A DNA stretch of 12,728 bases from CAZNQW01 sp964575225 (GCA_964575225.1 CAZNQW010000106.1:1-12728), one strand, 5' to 3'; shown: positions 1 to 7,073, counted from the first letter of the stretch. Translations and numbers: made by a program. Notes: a model not told the origin generated them from the sequence alone.

Positions 1-286
1 TCTTCCGGCCAGAAAGCATCAGCGCGATATACTCGGCGCCCAAGTCCACACGGACCTGTTCGATCTCCGACGCCTGCACCTTTTCCAGGTACCGGGCCAG
101 GATCCCGTACCCCTCACCCACTTCCTCAGCCGCCTCTGGATCTGCCGCCGTCTCATCCAACAACTGGGTCAATAGCTCCGATGGGACCTCCTCCCACATC
201 ACCCGCGACAAAAAGGCATAGGTGGTGGCACGATTCGTGAGAATCTCGGCAATCTCCATGGGCCGCAAGGCTCTTTCTGCATCCAT
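1..286 (-). CDS. TorD/DmsD-family molybdoenzyme chaperone, 3' partial
   Basis: About 95 N-terminal residues are visible; the rest lies beyond the left edge. The protein is acidic and helical, starting MDAERALRPMEIAEILTNRA, and it reaches a segment VDLGAEYIALML that resembles the conserved TorD-family stretch in which an aromatic/acidic motif precedes the second half of the all-helical fold. Proteins of this family bind the Tat signal peptide and apo-form of a DMSO-reductase-type catalytic subunit in the cytoplasm and help insert the molybdenum cofactor. The ATG at 286 is preceded by AGGAG at about 9 bases. It is the third gene after the molybdopterin oxidoreductase and the ferredoxin, exactly where such a chaperone is expected, and context is a large part of the call. 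The specific partner is inferred to be the protein at 970-3351. Confidence 0.75.
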   Translation of the reverse strand, partial: MDAERALRPMEIAEILTNRATTYAFLSRVMWEEVPSELLTQLLDETAADPEAAEEVGEGYGILARYLEKVQASEIEQVRVDLGAEYIALMLSGRK

Positions 287-363
287 TACGTGCTCTCTCC
301 TCTGTCACTCCTCAGGGCAACCGTCAGGCCCCAGACACGATTTTCCCTATCCGATAGATGACC

Positions 364-402
364 CGACCTCCGGGGTCGTTGAGACCTTGGCCCCGGAGGT
401 CG
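364..402 (-). repeat. Intercistronic 12-bp perfect hairpin between ferredoxin and chaperone genes
   Basis: CGACCTCCGGGG (364-375) and its exact reverse complement CCCCGGAGGTCG (391-402) enclose a 15-base loop. It lies in the 145-base gap between the ferredoxin stop (432) and the chaperone start (286). No T-run follows on the minus strand, so it is not a typical intrinsic terminator. It could protect the 3' end of the upstream mRNA or reduce read-through into the chaperone gene; that role is inference. Confidence 0.75.
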
Positions 403-431
403 CAGCGTTTCTCTTCAGCGCCCTTCAGACG

Positions 432-956
432 CTATTGCGAGACCAGCAAAGACGGATCGTTGGCAGCGACAAACCGCGTCGCCGACTTGCCCCGCGCCAG
501 TTCGCCCAACTCCTCCATCGTCCCAAAATGCAGCGCTTGGGTTGGACAGGTGGCCACACAGGCCGGGTCCTTGCCCTCGGCCAATCGGTCGAGGCACATG
601 TCGCACTTTTCCATCTTGCCGTCTTCGTTAAACTGCGGGATGCCAAAGGGGCAGGCAAAGAAGCAGGAGTGGCAGCCTATGCACTTTTCCTGATCCACCA
701 CCACAATGCCATCTTCTCGCTTGGTGATAGCCCCGGTGGGGCATGCTTTTTCACACGGCGCGTCGCCGCAGTGCATGCACGACAGCGAGATGTAGGTCCG
801 CGTCACATTGGGAAATGTGCCCCGGGTCACATCATGGACCTTACGGAGCGACACTGTCCCGGCTTTAATCCCTTTCCACGACTTGCAGGCGATTTCGCAG
901 GCGTAGCAATTGATGCACCTGGCGGTATCGACATAGAATCCATATTGTACTTTCAT
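432..956 (-). CDS. DmsB-like electron-transfer subunit with four [4Fe-4S] motifs
   Basis: This 174-residue protein carries four cysteine groups: C14, C17, C20, C24; C60, C63, C68, C72; C92, C95, C98, C102; and C118, C121, C133, C137. This is the pattern of the DmsB/PsrB/NrfC family, which binds four [4Fe-4S] clusters and relays electrons between a quinol-linked membrane subunit and a catalytic molybdoenzyme. It has no signal peptide, as expected for a subunit co-exported with a Tat-bearing partner. The ATG at 956 (MKVQYGFYVD) was chosen because GGGGAGA sits a few bases upstream and family members begin just before the first cluster; an in-frame extension to 1028 would run into the upstream gene. 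It begins 13 bases after the oxidoreductase stop. No NrfD/DmsC-type membrane anchor is visible, but one could lie beyond the left edge. Confidence 0.93.
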   Translation of the reverse strand: MKVQYGFYVDTARCINCYACEIACKSWKGIKAGTVSLRKVHDVTRGTFPNVTRTYISLSCMHCGDAPCEKACPTGAITKREDGIVVVDQEKCIGCHSCFFACPFGIPQFNEDGKMEKCDMCLDRLAEGKDPACVATCPTQALHFGTMEELGELARGKSATRFVAANDPSLLVSQ

Positions 957-969
957 CCTGATCTCCCCT

Positions 970-3351
970 CTACAGCTTGCTGATCTTGACCAGCGTCTGC
1001 TTGGCCATCTGGCTGCTGACCTTGTCAAACAGCGCGTCGTCGCCGTTATAGAGAACGTTCACCTCGCTGCCGCCATCGAACAACTGATAGCCCGGCTCGC
1101 CCAGCTCTTCGCACGTTTGCCACCAACCGCGCTTGGACATGAGCACATCCGGCGGCAGGCCCTCGCGATAGATGGCCACCATCTTGATCCAGCCATGGGG
1201 CGACTCGACTTTCATCCAATCGCCGTCGTTGATACCGTATTTTTTGGCCGTGGCAGGGTTGATCTTGACCCAGGGATAGGTGTAGAGCTCGCGCAGATAG
1301 GGCAGGCCGGTGTAGCTGCTGTGCTGGTCCAACCGGAAGGCGTGGACATCGCTAAAGACCAGGGGATATTCCTCGGCCAACTCGGGCGTCCCGGCAAGAC
1401 TTTCGGGCGGCCCCTTGTACTCCGGCAGATAAGGCATGAGGTCGACGCCATCCGCATCGGGCTGCCCACCCATGACCTCGTTGTAGCACTGCACCTTGCC
1501 ATGGGGCAGGTTGGCGAACAACTGGGCATAGCGGCGGTATTGGCGCTCGGGCAGCGGCTCGGTCCTCGGGACAAAGATACCCCGCGGAGCCTCGCGCAGC
1601 TCTTCCAGCGTGATCCCCGACGGTTCCAGTTGGGCGCGCAGGCACTCATCCATATCGCCGCCCCAGAAGTCGTCCTCGTAGCCCATCTTGACCGCCAGGT
1701 CCAGCCAGATCTGCCAGTCGGAGCGGGTGTCACCCAGCGGCTCGGCGACCTTGTTGCGGATGCCGATCCAGGTGCCGTCCGGGCGGTTCTTGGTTGCCAG
1801 GTTGTGGCTCTGCTCGTACAGGCTGCACGCCGGTAGAACAATGTCCGCGTAATCCACAGCCGGCGACCAGAACTGGTCAATGACGAAAAAGAACTCGGCC
1901 TTTTTCAAGGCTTCGGCATTCTGCTTGGGGTTCCGCAACTGCGAAAGAACGCTGGTCTGCAGGGCGCAGAGCACCCTGGGGACATACGCGCCTTCGCCGG
2001 TGAGGACGGTCTTGAGGACCTTGTAGGTGGCCGACTGGGGCGTGTGAAAGCCCACGGGCGAAATGAGATCTTTGCGCTTTTGCAACGCCAGCGCGTAGGA
2101 AGGCCACAACAGCTTGTCGTAGGCATCCTCAGGCAGCCGGTCCAGCAGGGTCTCTACGAAAAAGCTCCGGGTGGGGATCATGGTCGGCATGCTGTAGCCG
2201 CCATAGTTGCCGCCCGGCACATCCAGGTTGCCGGTGATGGCCTCAATGAGCGATACCGCCATAAAACCCGTGGTACCGTCCCTTTGCTGGTCGCCCAATC
2301 CGTTGCCCGTTTTGATGCACATCGGCTTGGTGGTGCCCATTGTCCGGGCCAGGTTGGTGATTAGCTCGGCGTCGAGGCCGGTGATCGGCGCGGCCCATTC
2401 GGGCGGAAATTGCGCCACATGCTCCGACAGCTTGTCGAACCCATAGCACCATTCGTTGACGAACTCGGCATCGTAGAGCTTTTCCTTGATCAGCACGTGC
2501 AGGATCGCCAGGGCCAACGCGCAGTCGGTGCCGGGGCGGATGGGTACCCACTGGTCGGCCTTGGAGGCCATGGCGTCCATCATCGGCCGGATGTCGATGT
2601 ACTTGACCCCAGCTTCCAGAGCATTCAGGATGGCATTGGCCGCTCCTGTATTGACGTTCGAGTTCTCAGGGTTAGAGCCCCAGTTGACGATCAGTTTGGA
2701 GTTCTTCCAGTCGTCGGGTGCCTCGGAGGTAAAGCCGTTGACAATGTTGCCGGCCAAATACCTGGGTCCGTGGCATAGCGCGCTTTCCGAATAGTTTGGG
2801 CTGCCGTACACATTCAGAAAGCGGCGGCCCATCTGATCCCGCACCGGGAAGAACTCGGAGACAAACAGACAAAAAGTCTCCGGTCCGTACTTTTCCTTGC
2901 CCTCTTTGAGCTTGGTGGCAATGGTATCCAACGCCTCGTCCCAGGTGATCCGCTCGAACTTGCCCTCGCCCTTTTCGCCCACGCGCTTCATCGGATATTT
3001 CAGGCGGGCCGGATTGTACAGGTACTGGGCAGCCGTGTGCGCCTTGGCGCACAACGTGCTCGACCCAACCAGGCCATTGTTCCCCGCTTCGGGGTTGCCC
3101 TCGATTTGGACAAGCCGGCCGTTCTCCACGTGGGCCAGCACTGCGCAGTTTGTGGCAGTGGCCGAGCAGCCGTGGCACCAGGTGGGAATGATCGTTTTCT
3201 CCGGTGCCTCTTGTGCGTACGCCACCTGCCCGTTCTTTTTCAGCAGCTTGCCCGACGCGCCGCTCATGGTAGCCGCCGCCCCCAGTGCCCCGGTCGCTTT
3301 CAGGAACGTGCGGCGGCTCAGCTTCAGATTGTTTGCACTCTTTTCACTCAT
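970..3351 (-). CDS. Tat-exported molybdopterin oxidoreductase, DMSO reductase superfamily
   Basis: This 793-residue protein is a catalytic subunit binding a bis-molybdopterin guanine dinucleotide Mo or W cofactor. A twin-arginine signal SRRTFLKATGAL lies at residues 12-23, with a likely cleavage after AYA near residue 46. An N-terminal iron-sulphur motif follows, with cysteines at 59, 62, 69 and 101, then the conserved segment NPARLKYPMKRVGEKGEGKF and ITWDEALD. C193, in ALCHGPR after GSPNYSES, is at the usual metal-ligand position, suggesting a Cys-coordinated metal. The C-terminal part contains the cofactor-binding domain typical of the family (INPATAKKYGINDGDWMKVES). The ATG at 3351 has GGGAGA about 5 bases upstream and places the Tat motif correctly; an upstream in-frame ATG at 3387 lacks this. 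Substrate cannot be assigned: polysulphide/thiosulphate reductase-like, arsenic-related or other activities are all possible. It heads an operon with the ferredoxin and chaperone. Confidence 0.92.
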   Translation of the reverse strand: MSEKSANNLKLSRRTFLKATGALGAAATMSGASGKLLKKNGQVAYAQEAPEKTIIPTWCHGCSATATNCAVLAHVENGRLVQIEGNPEAGNNGLVGSSTLCAKAHTAAQYLYNPARLKYPMKRVGEKGEGKFERITWDEALDTIATKLKEGKEKYGPETFCLFVSEFFPVRDQMGRRFLNVYGSPNYSESALCHGPRYLAGNIVNGFTSEAPDDWKNSKLIVNWGSNPENSNVNTGAANAILNALEAGVKYIDIRPMMDAMASKADQWVPIRPGTDCALALAILHVLIKEKLYDAEFVNEWCYGFDKLSEHVAQFPPEWAAPITGLDAELITNLARTMGTTKPMCIKTGNGLGDQQRDGTTGFMAVSLIEAITGNLDVPGGNYGGYSMPTMIPTRSFFVETLLDRLPEDAYDKLLWPSYALALQKRKDLISPVGFHTPQSATYKVLKTVLTGEGAYVPRVLCALQTSVLSQLRNPKQNAEALKKAEFFFVIDQFWSPAVDYADIVLPACSLYEQSHNLATKNRPDGTWIGIRNKVAEPLGDTRSDWQIWLDLAVKMGYEDDFWGGDMDECLRAQLEPSGITLEELREAPRGIFVPRTEPLPERQYRRYAQLFANLPHGKVQCYNEVMGGQPDADGVDLMPYLPEYKGPPESLAGTPELAEEYPLVFSDVHAFRLDQHSSYTGLPYLRELYTYPWVKINPATAKKYGINDGDWMKVESPHGWIKMVAIYREGLPPDVLMSKRGWWQTCEELGEPGYQLFDGGSEVNVLYNGDDALFDKVSSQMAKQTLVKISKL

Positions 3352-3658
3352 CTTTTCTCCCTTTCTTGCAGGACATTGCTTTTGCATACGTGAAAACCTT
3401 GTTCCCCCGCGCTCTCAGACTTTTGCCCGGAAGGATGGGTCTGCCTGATTCATCCATTTTCAGGCCGAGAGGGCAGCGAGGCAGTGTCGATCCTCCGTAC
3501 CATCGAGATCGGATCGGCCCCTCTTTCCACCTTGTTTTCGAATACGCACCTCCTTGTGCTCAAGTGATTATGGGCTTGCTTCAGGGTTGACGCAGGCGGA
3601 AATGCGCTTGCCCAGGCAGGGGCTTCCCATCCTCAAAGCCCACCGAGAACGAGAAAAG
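3352..3658. other. Upstream region of the molybdoenzyme operon, no gene seen
   Basis: Together with the adjacent terminator this leaves about 390 bases without a gene. The segment must carry the promoter of the molybdoenzyme operon, because an intrinsic terminator isolates it from the gene upstream. I see a CATAAT-like -10 on the minus strand near 3568-3573 but no convincing -35, and a CTTG-N4-CAAG inverted repeat at 3553-3564. Neither is strong enough to call as a promoter or operator. Confidence 0.4.
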
Positions 3659-3687
3659 CCCGGCCCAATTTCTCATTGGCTGCCGGG
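3651..3687 (-). terminator. Intrinsic terminator after the receiver-like gene
   Basis: Read on the minus strand, CCCGGC-AG-CCAAT-GAGAA-ATTGG-GCCGGG forms an 11-bp stem with a 2-base bulge and 5-base loop (plus-strand arms 3659-3669 and 3675-3687). It is followed directly by CTTTTCTC (3651-3658). It lies about 60 bases past the stop of the gene at 3745 and should separate that gene from the molybdoenzyme operon. Confidence 0.8.
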
Positions 3688-3744
3688 TACTGGTCGCTTT
3701 GCTCCAGGCTTCGCTCAGTAGCAAGGGGTGGAGCCAGCATACAG

Positions 3745-4077
3745 TCAGGCCGGTTGTCGGACCTCCGCAAGGAAATCATCGATCGTTTCTATCGCACATT
3801 GGTGGCCATTGTAGACGCAGAGTGTGCTATCCTCCAGACTCACGGCAACGATCTTTTGAATCAAGCCATCGGTCAAGCATCGCATCAAGGCTGGGGAGGG
3901 TTCCTGCCGTTGCGCGCCGCACACCAGGACCGCCACATCGGGGTGCAACGCTTTGATTTGGGGTTCCACATCATCGGCCTCGCCCAAGTGACCCACCAAC
4001 TCAAGATCTTCTTGAGCCAGTAGGCTTTTTAGGCCCTGTCCAAATATCGAATGGTTGCCAATCAAACAAACGCGCAC
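3745..4077 (-). CDS. Stand-alone pseudo-receiver domain protein
   Basis: A 110-residue protein that aligns along its whole length with the receiver domain of NarL-type regulators: VRVCLIGNHSIFGQGLKSLL matches the usual start of such a domain, and ELVGHLGEADD and HPDVAVLV follow. The acidic pair of a normal receiver is replaced by Gly-Asn, and the phospho-accepting Asp in the third strand (LMDV in the neighbouring regulator) is Val (LVCG). The conserved Lys is also missing, while a Ser sits where Thr/Ser is expected. It ends after the last helix, with no DNA-binding domain. It should therefore not be phosphorylated conventionally and may act by protein contact. The GTG at 4077 has GGGGG six bases upstream and fits the domain start; an in-frame ATG at 4110 gives 121 residues but lacks a good ribosome site and is very close to the predicted transcription start. 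Confidence 0.75.
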   Translation of the reverse strand: MRVCLIGNHSIFGQGLKSLLAQEDLELVGHLGEADDVEPQIKALHPDVAVLVCGAQRQEPSPALMRCLTDGLIQKIVAVSLEDSTLCVYNGHQCAIETIDDFLAEVRQPA

Positions 4078-4120
4078 TCGTGTCCCCCAACTTGAAAAAG
4101 AGCATCCCATCTTGCGAGTT

Positions 4121-4147
4121 AGTGTATCAGATTTTGCCCGTTGGCAA
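4121..4147 (-). promoter_or_regulatory. Candidate promoter of the pseudo-receiver gene
   Basis: On the minus strand, TTGCCA (4142-4147) and TACACT (4121-4126) are separated by 15 bases, and TGA immediately precedes the -10 (extended -10 TGn). Transcription would start near 4114, leaving a leader of about 35 bases for the GTG at 4077. The short spacer is a weakness, partly offset by the extended -10. Confidence 0.45.
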
Positions 4148-4149
4148 AA
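4132..4149. promoter_or_regulatory. 18-base perfect palindrome overlapping the -35, candidate operator
   Basis: TTTTGCC (4132-4138), spacer CGTT, and GGCAAAA (4143-4149) form an exact inverted repeat covering the proposed -35 of the pseudo-receiver gene. The position suits a dimeric repressor. I cannot name the regulator. As RNA it would not be a terminator on the minus strand, because no T-run follows. Confidence 0.5.
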
Positions 4150-4170
4150 GACCCACAGTGACCATCCTTA

Positions 4171-4199
4171 CAAAAGCAAAAGACCCATCTTTCGATGGG
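4171..4199 (-). terminator. Intrinsic terminator of the two-component operon
   Basis: On the minus strand CCCATC-GAAA-GATGGG (plus-strand arms 4184-4189 and 4194-4199) makes a 6-bp stem with a stable GAAA tetraloop, followed by TCTTTTGCTTTTG (4171-4183). It lies about 60 bases beyond the response regulator stop. Confidence 0.75.
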
Positions 4200-4214
4200 C
4201 CTTGAGGTCCGACA

Positions 4215-4242
4215 GGGCCATGTCACATGGCCCATATGGGCC
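4215..4242. repeat. Overlapping palindromes between regulator gene and terminator
   Basis: GGGCCATG-TCA-CATGGCCC (4215-4233) and the perfect 14-mer palindrome GGCCCATATGGGCC (4229-4242) share the GGCCC arm, so the two hairpins are mutually exclusive in RNA. A third hairpin, CTACCC-GATT-GGGTAG (4262-4277), covers the regulator's stop codon. Together they form a cluster of stems upstream of the terminator; function is unknown. Confidence 0.65.
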
Positions 4243-4261
4243 AGCGAGTATTGCAGGATCC

Positions 4262-4942
4262 CTACCCGATTGGGTAGTCCTTTGTGGTCTTTTCGTCGAC
4301 CATGCCCTCGCGCACCGCGTATACGGCGGCCTGGACGCGGTTCTGGAGATGCAGTTTGGCCAAAATGCTTTGCAAGTGCTTTTTCACGGTGTTGTCCGTG
4401 ATGCTCAGCGCCTCGGCAATCTCCCGGTTGGAAGCTCCGCCCGCCACCTGCTGGAGCACGTCCAGCTCACGCGGGGTCAGCGACTCCTGCATGAGATCGC
4501 CCTCAGCAGCGCTGGGTTCAGGCCGTTGAAATTCGGACAGGATCTTGGCGAGCATCGAAGGGGACAATCCCACTTCGCCACGGCTCACCGCCTCCAACCA
4601 TTCGTACAATTGTTGGGGCGTCAGCTTCTTGGGCAAGTACCCTTGTGCCCCGCTCTTGATAGCATCGAACAGCATGTCGTCATCTTCATCGGCGGTCAGC
4701 ATGATGATCTTGGCGCTGGTGTTCCACCTGCGGATGGCACGCACGGCCTCCAATCCATTGCAATTGGGCATATGAACGTCCATCAGGATCAGGTCCGGCA
4801 TGACGTCTCGCGCCATCCGCTCCGCCTCGCAGCCGTCCCCTGCTTCGCCCACCACCTCCAGGTCTTTGCGCTCGGAAAGCAGCGAGGCGATTCCCTTTCG
4901 AAACAACACGTGGTCGTCGGCCAGTAAAATCCTCAGTTTCAT
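4262..4942 (-). CDS. NarL/FixJ-family response regulator
   Basis: This 226-residue DNA-binding regulator has an intact receiver domain (residues 1-120): acidic pair D9-D10, phospho-acceptor D55 in LILMDVHMP, T83 and K105 in GYLPKK. A linker follows, then a LuxR-type helix-turn-helix (about 150-215) beginning LTPRELDVLQQVAGGASNRE and containing ITDNTVKKHLQSILAKL. It is the expected phosphorylation partner of the histidine kinase encoded immediately upstream. The kinase stop TGA and the ATG at 4942 share one base (TGATG), implying translational coupling, and GGGGGAAGG lies just upstream of the ATG. A GTG three bases earlier is a less likely start. The target promoters are not shown by the sequence; the neighbouring pseudo-receiver and molybdoenzyme genes are candidates by proximity only. 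Confidence 0.95.
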   Translation of the reverse strand: MKLRILLADDHVLFRKGIASLLSERKDLEVVGEAGDGCEAERMARDVMPDLILMDVHMPNCNGLEAVRAIRRWNTSAKIIMLTADEDDDMLFDAIKSGAQGYLPKKLTPQQLYEWLEAVSRGEVGLSPSMLAKILSEFQRPEPSAAEGDLMQESLTPRELDVLQQVAGGASNREIAEALSITDNTVKKHLQSILAKLHLQNRVQAAVYAVREGMVDEKTTKDYPIG

Positions 4943-6897
4943 CACCCTTCCCCCTGGGCCCAGCCCCGGTCCTGCGGGACCACAATCTCGATTTCGGTGC
5001 CCTGGCCCGGAGCGCTTTTGATCTGCAACTGGGCCCCGACGCTGAAGGCGCGCTCCCTCATCGTTTGCAGGCCCAGGTGCTGGCGCCCATCGCTCTCCAC
5101 CTGGGTTGGATCGAATCCCTGCCCGTTGTCCTGCACCTGAATCACCACGGCTCTGTTCACATCCCGAAAGGTGATCCGCACCCGGCTGGCCTGGGCATGG
5201 CGCCGGACATTCGTCAGGGCTTCCTGCACAATGCGCAAAACCTGTACCTGGCTATCCATGGGCAAGCGAACGTCCTGGTCCGACTCAACATCCAGCTGTA
5301 CCGAAATGCCGCTTCGTTCTTCATAGCGAGCCACATACTGGCGCAGTGCTTCCAGCAAATCTTGACCGATCAGGTTCAGCCGCAATCCCGAAATCGAATC
5401 GCGCACATCGTCGTAGGCCTGGGCCGAAACCATCTCGATCTCTTTGAGTTCCTGCAGGGCTCGTGTGGCACTGTCGGTGAGGACCAGATTGGCTGCCACC
5501 TGGCTTTTGATATTCAGATATCCCAGCACTTGGACCACGCCATCGTGCAGTTCCCGCGCCAGGCGCGCCCGCTCCTCCAGGGCAGCCATCCCTTTGACCT
5601 GTTCGTACAACTGGGCGCTGTCGATGGCCACACCCAACTGCTGGCCCGCCGCCGTCAAAAGCTCCAGTTGCTGTTCCGTGAAATCGTGGCTCTCCTGTCC
5701 AATCAGGCTGATCACCCCCAGCACTCGGCCTGCCGCCGTCAAGGGGATTCCCACAAAGCTCTTGAACGCTTCCCGCGTACGGGGCACAAAGGGCCGGGGG
5801 TCGTTGCCCACGTCGTCGATCACCAGCAGAGTCCCCTTTTCGGCCACCCAGCCCGCCAATCCGGCACCTACATTTACCTCGACCACGTGGTCCGTGATAA
5901 AGCTCGGTATTTTTTCCGCCACCACCTGCCGCACCACGGGTCGTTTGGGATCACGAAGATGAATCACCCCTCCATCCAGGCCTGAAAGCTGCACGGTCTC
6001 TTTGAGCACCGTGCGCATCATCTCTTCAAAACTGGTCGGCTGGCTGATGGCCGACGAGATGACGTGGACCATAGTGCTCACTGACGCGCTCCAGTTCTTG
6101 ATCCCGTCGCAGGCTTGACGTTGCTCCTCCAATGCCCGTTGCTGTGAGGCCATCCGGTCCACCACAGCCTGGGCCCATTGCCGCTGCTGCTCCACAGCCA
6201 GGAGTCTCAACATGCGCAACACAAAGAACAGGATCAGCACAGTGGCCACTGTGCGCGCCGCCTGAATGGGAAGGAGACTGGCGGTTGTCAGAGTCTGGGT
6301 AGGCCCCAAAATCGGCACTGTTACCAGACCTGACGCGATGGCCTTGATGGCAAAGGCCATCGAAGCGCCCAAACAGGCTCTGCGAATGGGCGGCTGTCCC
6401 TTCCATCCCGAAGCTCGGCAGGTAAGGAGCAGGGCCAGGGCCGACATCGCATGTCCTGGAAAGTGCAGCAGAAGGCGGGCATAGATCTCGCCACGCGAGA
6501 GCCAATCCCACTCATCGCCGCCACCGAGCTCAAAAAGAGCCCATAGTACAAGGTAGAGGCCCACAATGCCCGCGGGCACCACCCACAACCAGCGGAGGTG
6601 GGGGTTGCTTGCCGCGATGAGCCGAATGGAAAACACCAGGAGAAAGACCGCAGCCAGTGCAAACACTGCCACCTTGATGCCATGCACCCACGGCGACACG
6701 GGCGCCTGTTGGTTCCGCAACAGGAACATCTGTAACCAGTTGCCCAGGCTGGAGACATACCCATAGGCAGCCAACAGCCCAAAGCCCTCGGTGACTCGGT
6801 TTGCTTCGGATCGGCGTCCTTCCACCGTCAGAACCAAGCCCATCGAGAACAGAGCTAACCCGTTAAAAAAGAATACAAGACAGAGATTGTCGAACAC
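4942..6897 (-). CDS. Membrane-bound sensor histidine kinase with GAF domain
   Basis: This is a 651-residue kinase. The N-terminal ~230 residues hold about seven hydrophobic segments that could span the membrane. They are followed by a charged, Gln-rich probable coiled coil (about 231-271), a GAF domain (about 276-431), a HisKA_3 dimerisation/phospho-acceptor segment LARELHDGVVQVLGYL with H451, and an HATPase domain with QEALTNVRRHA (about 558-568), DNGQGF (590-595) and GQGT (631-634). HisKA_3 kinases pair with NarL-type regulators, and one is encoded directly downstream with a one-base overlap. The GTG at 6897 was chosen: AGGAGG lies 12 bases upstream and the first membrane helix starts right after. 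The in-frame GTG at 6954 falls inside the predicted -10 element, so it cannot be used from that promoter. No haem- or cluster-binding Cys/His pattern is evident in the GAF domain, so the signal is unknown. Confidence 0.93.
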   Translation of the reverse strand: MFDNLCLVFFFNGLALFSMGLVLTVEGRRSEANRVTEGFGLLAAYGYVSSLGNWLQMFLLRNQQAPVSPWVHGIKVAVFALAAVFLLVFSIRLIAASNPHLRWLWVVPAGIVGLYLVLWALFELGGGDEWDWLSRGEIYARLLLHFPGHAMSALALLLTCRASGWKGQPPIRRACLGASMAFAIKAIASGLVTVPILGPTQTLTTASLLPIQAARTVATVLILFFVLRMLRLLAVEQQRQWAQAVVDRMASQQRALEEQRQACDGIKNWSASVSTMVHVISSAISQPTSFEEMMRTVLKETVQLSGLDGGVIHLRDPKRPVVRQVVAEKIPSFITDHVVEVNVGAGLAGWVAEKGTLLVIDDVGNDPRPFVPRTREAFKSFVGIPLTAAGRVLGVISLIGQESHDFTEQQLELLTAAGQQLGVAIDSAQLYEQVKGMAALEERARLARELHDGVVQVLGYLNIKSQVAANLVLTDSATRALQELKEIEMVSAQAYDDVRDSISGLRLNLIGQDLLEALRQYVARYEERSGISVQLDVESDQDVRLPMDSQVQVLRIVQEALTNVRRHAQASRVRITFRDVNRAVVIQVQDNGQGFDPTQVESDGRQHLGLQTMRERAFSVGAQLQIKSAPGQGTEIEIVVPQDRGWAQGEG

Positions 6898-6944
6898 GTT
6901 CGCCGATCGCCTCCTGGGCTCCCATCCGGGAGACCCGAGCCCCG

Positions 6945-6973
6945 ATTGTACCACAGGCTGTCATGGGCGTCAA
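6945..6973 (-). promoter_or_regulatory. Strong sigma70-type promoter of the histidine kinase operon
   Basis: On the minus strand TTGACG (6968-6973) and TACAAT (6945-6950) are 17 bases apart, and TGG directly precedes the -10, giving an extended -10. Transcription should start near 6938, leaving a leader of about 40 bases with AGGAGG before the GTG at 6897. This is the best promoter match in the window. Confidence 0.75.
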
Positions 6974-6979
6974 CGTGCG

Positions 6980-6995
6980 TGTGCATCAAGTCACA
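6980..6995. promoter_or_regulatory. Possible CRP/FNR-family binding site upstream of the kinase promoter
   Basis: On the minus strand TGTGA-CTTGAT-GCACA differs at one half-site base from the TGTGA-N6-TCACA pattern known for CRP-type regulators. It ends seven bases upstream of the -35, with its centre near -50 relative to the inferred start. The binding specificity in this organism is unknown. Confidence 0.35.
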
Positions 6996-7021
6996 AATGG
7001 GTGAATTTCAGGCTGACGCTC

Positions 7022-7059
7022 GCCGCCCGTGTCCGCATGGCACTGCCCTCAGGGGCGGC
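7022..7059 (-). repeat. Inverted repeat downstream of the kinase-like gene
   Basis: GCCGCCC (7022-7028) and GGGCGGC (7053-7059) form a 7-bp GC-only stem around a 24-base loop, about 15 bases after the stop at 7074. No T-run follows on the minus strand. It may mark the operon end or stabilise the transcript; it is not a classical intrinsic terminator. Confidence 0.4.
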
Positions 7060-7073
7060 CTGCGGTTGTGGGA

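Noticed and set aside
222..983. Plus-strand open frame opposite the ferredoxin gene
   Set aside because: The minus strand carries four perfect [4Fe-4S] motifs here; the plus-strand translation has no family features.
3553..3564. CTTG-N4-CAAG as an FNR-type box for the molybdoenzyme operon
   Set aside because: It lacks the AT-rich outer half-site bases (TTGAT-N4-ATCAA) and no convincing promoter is placed next to it.
6898..6954. GTG at 6954 as the start of the histidine kinase
   Set aside because: The codon lies beside the TACAAT -10 element, upstream of the inferred transcription start, and has no ribosome site.
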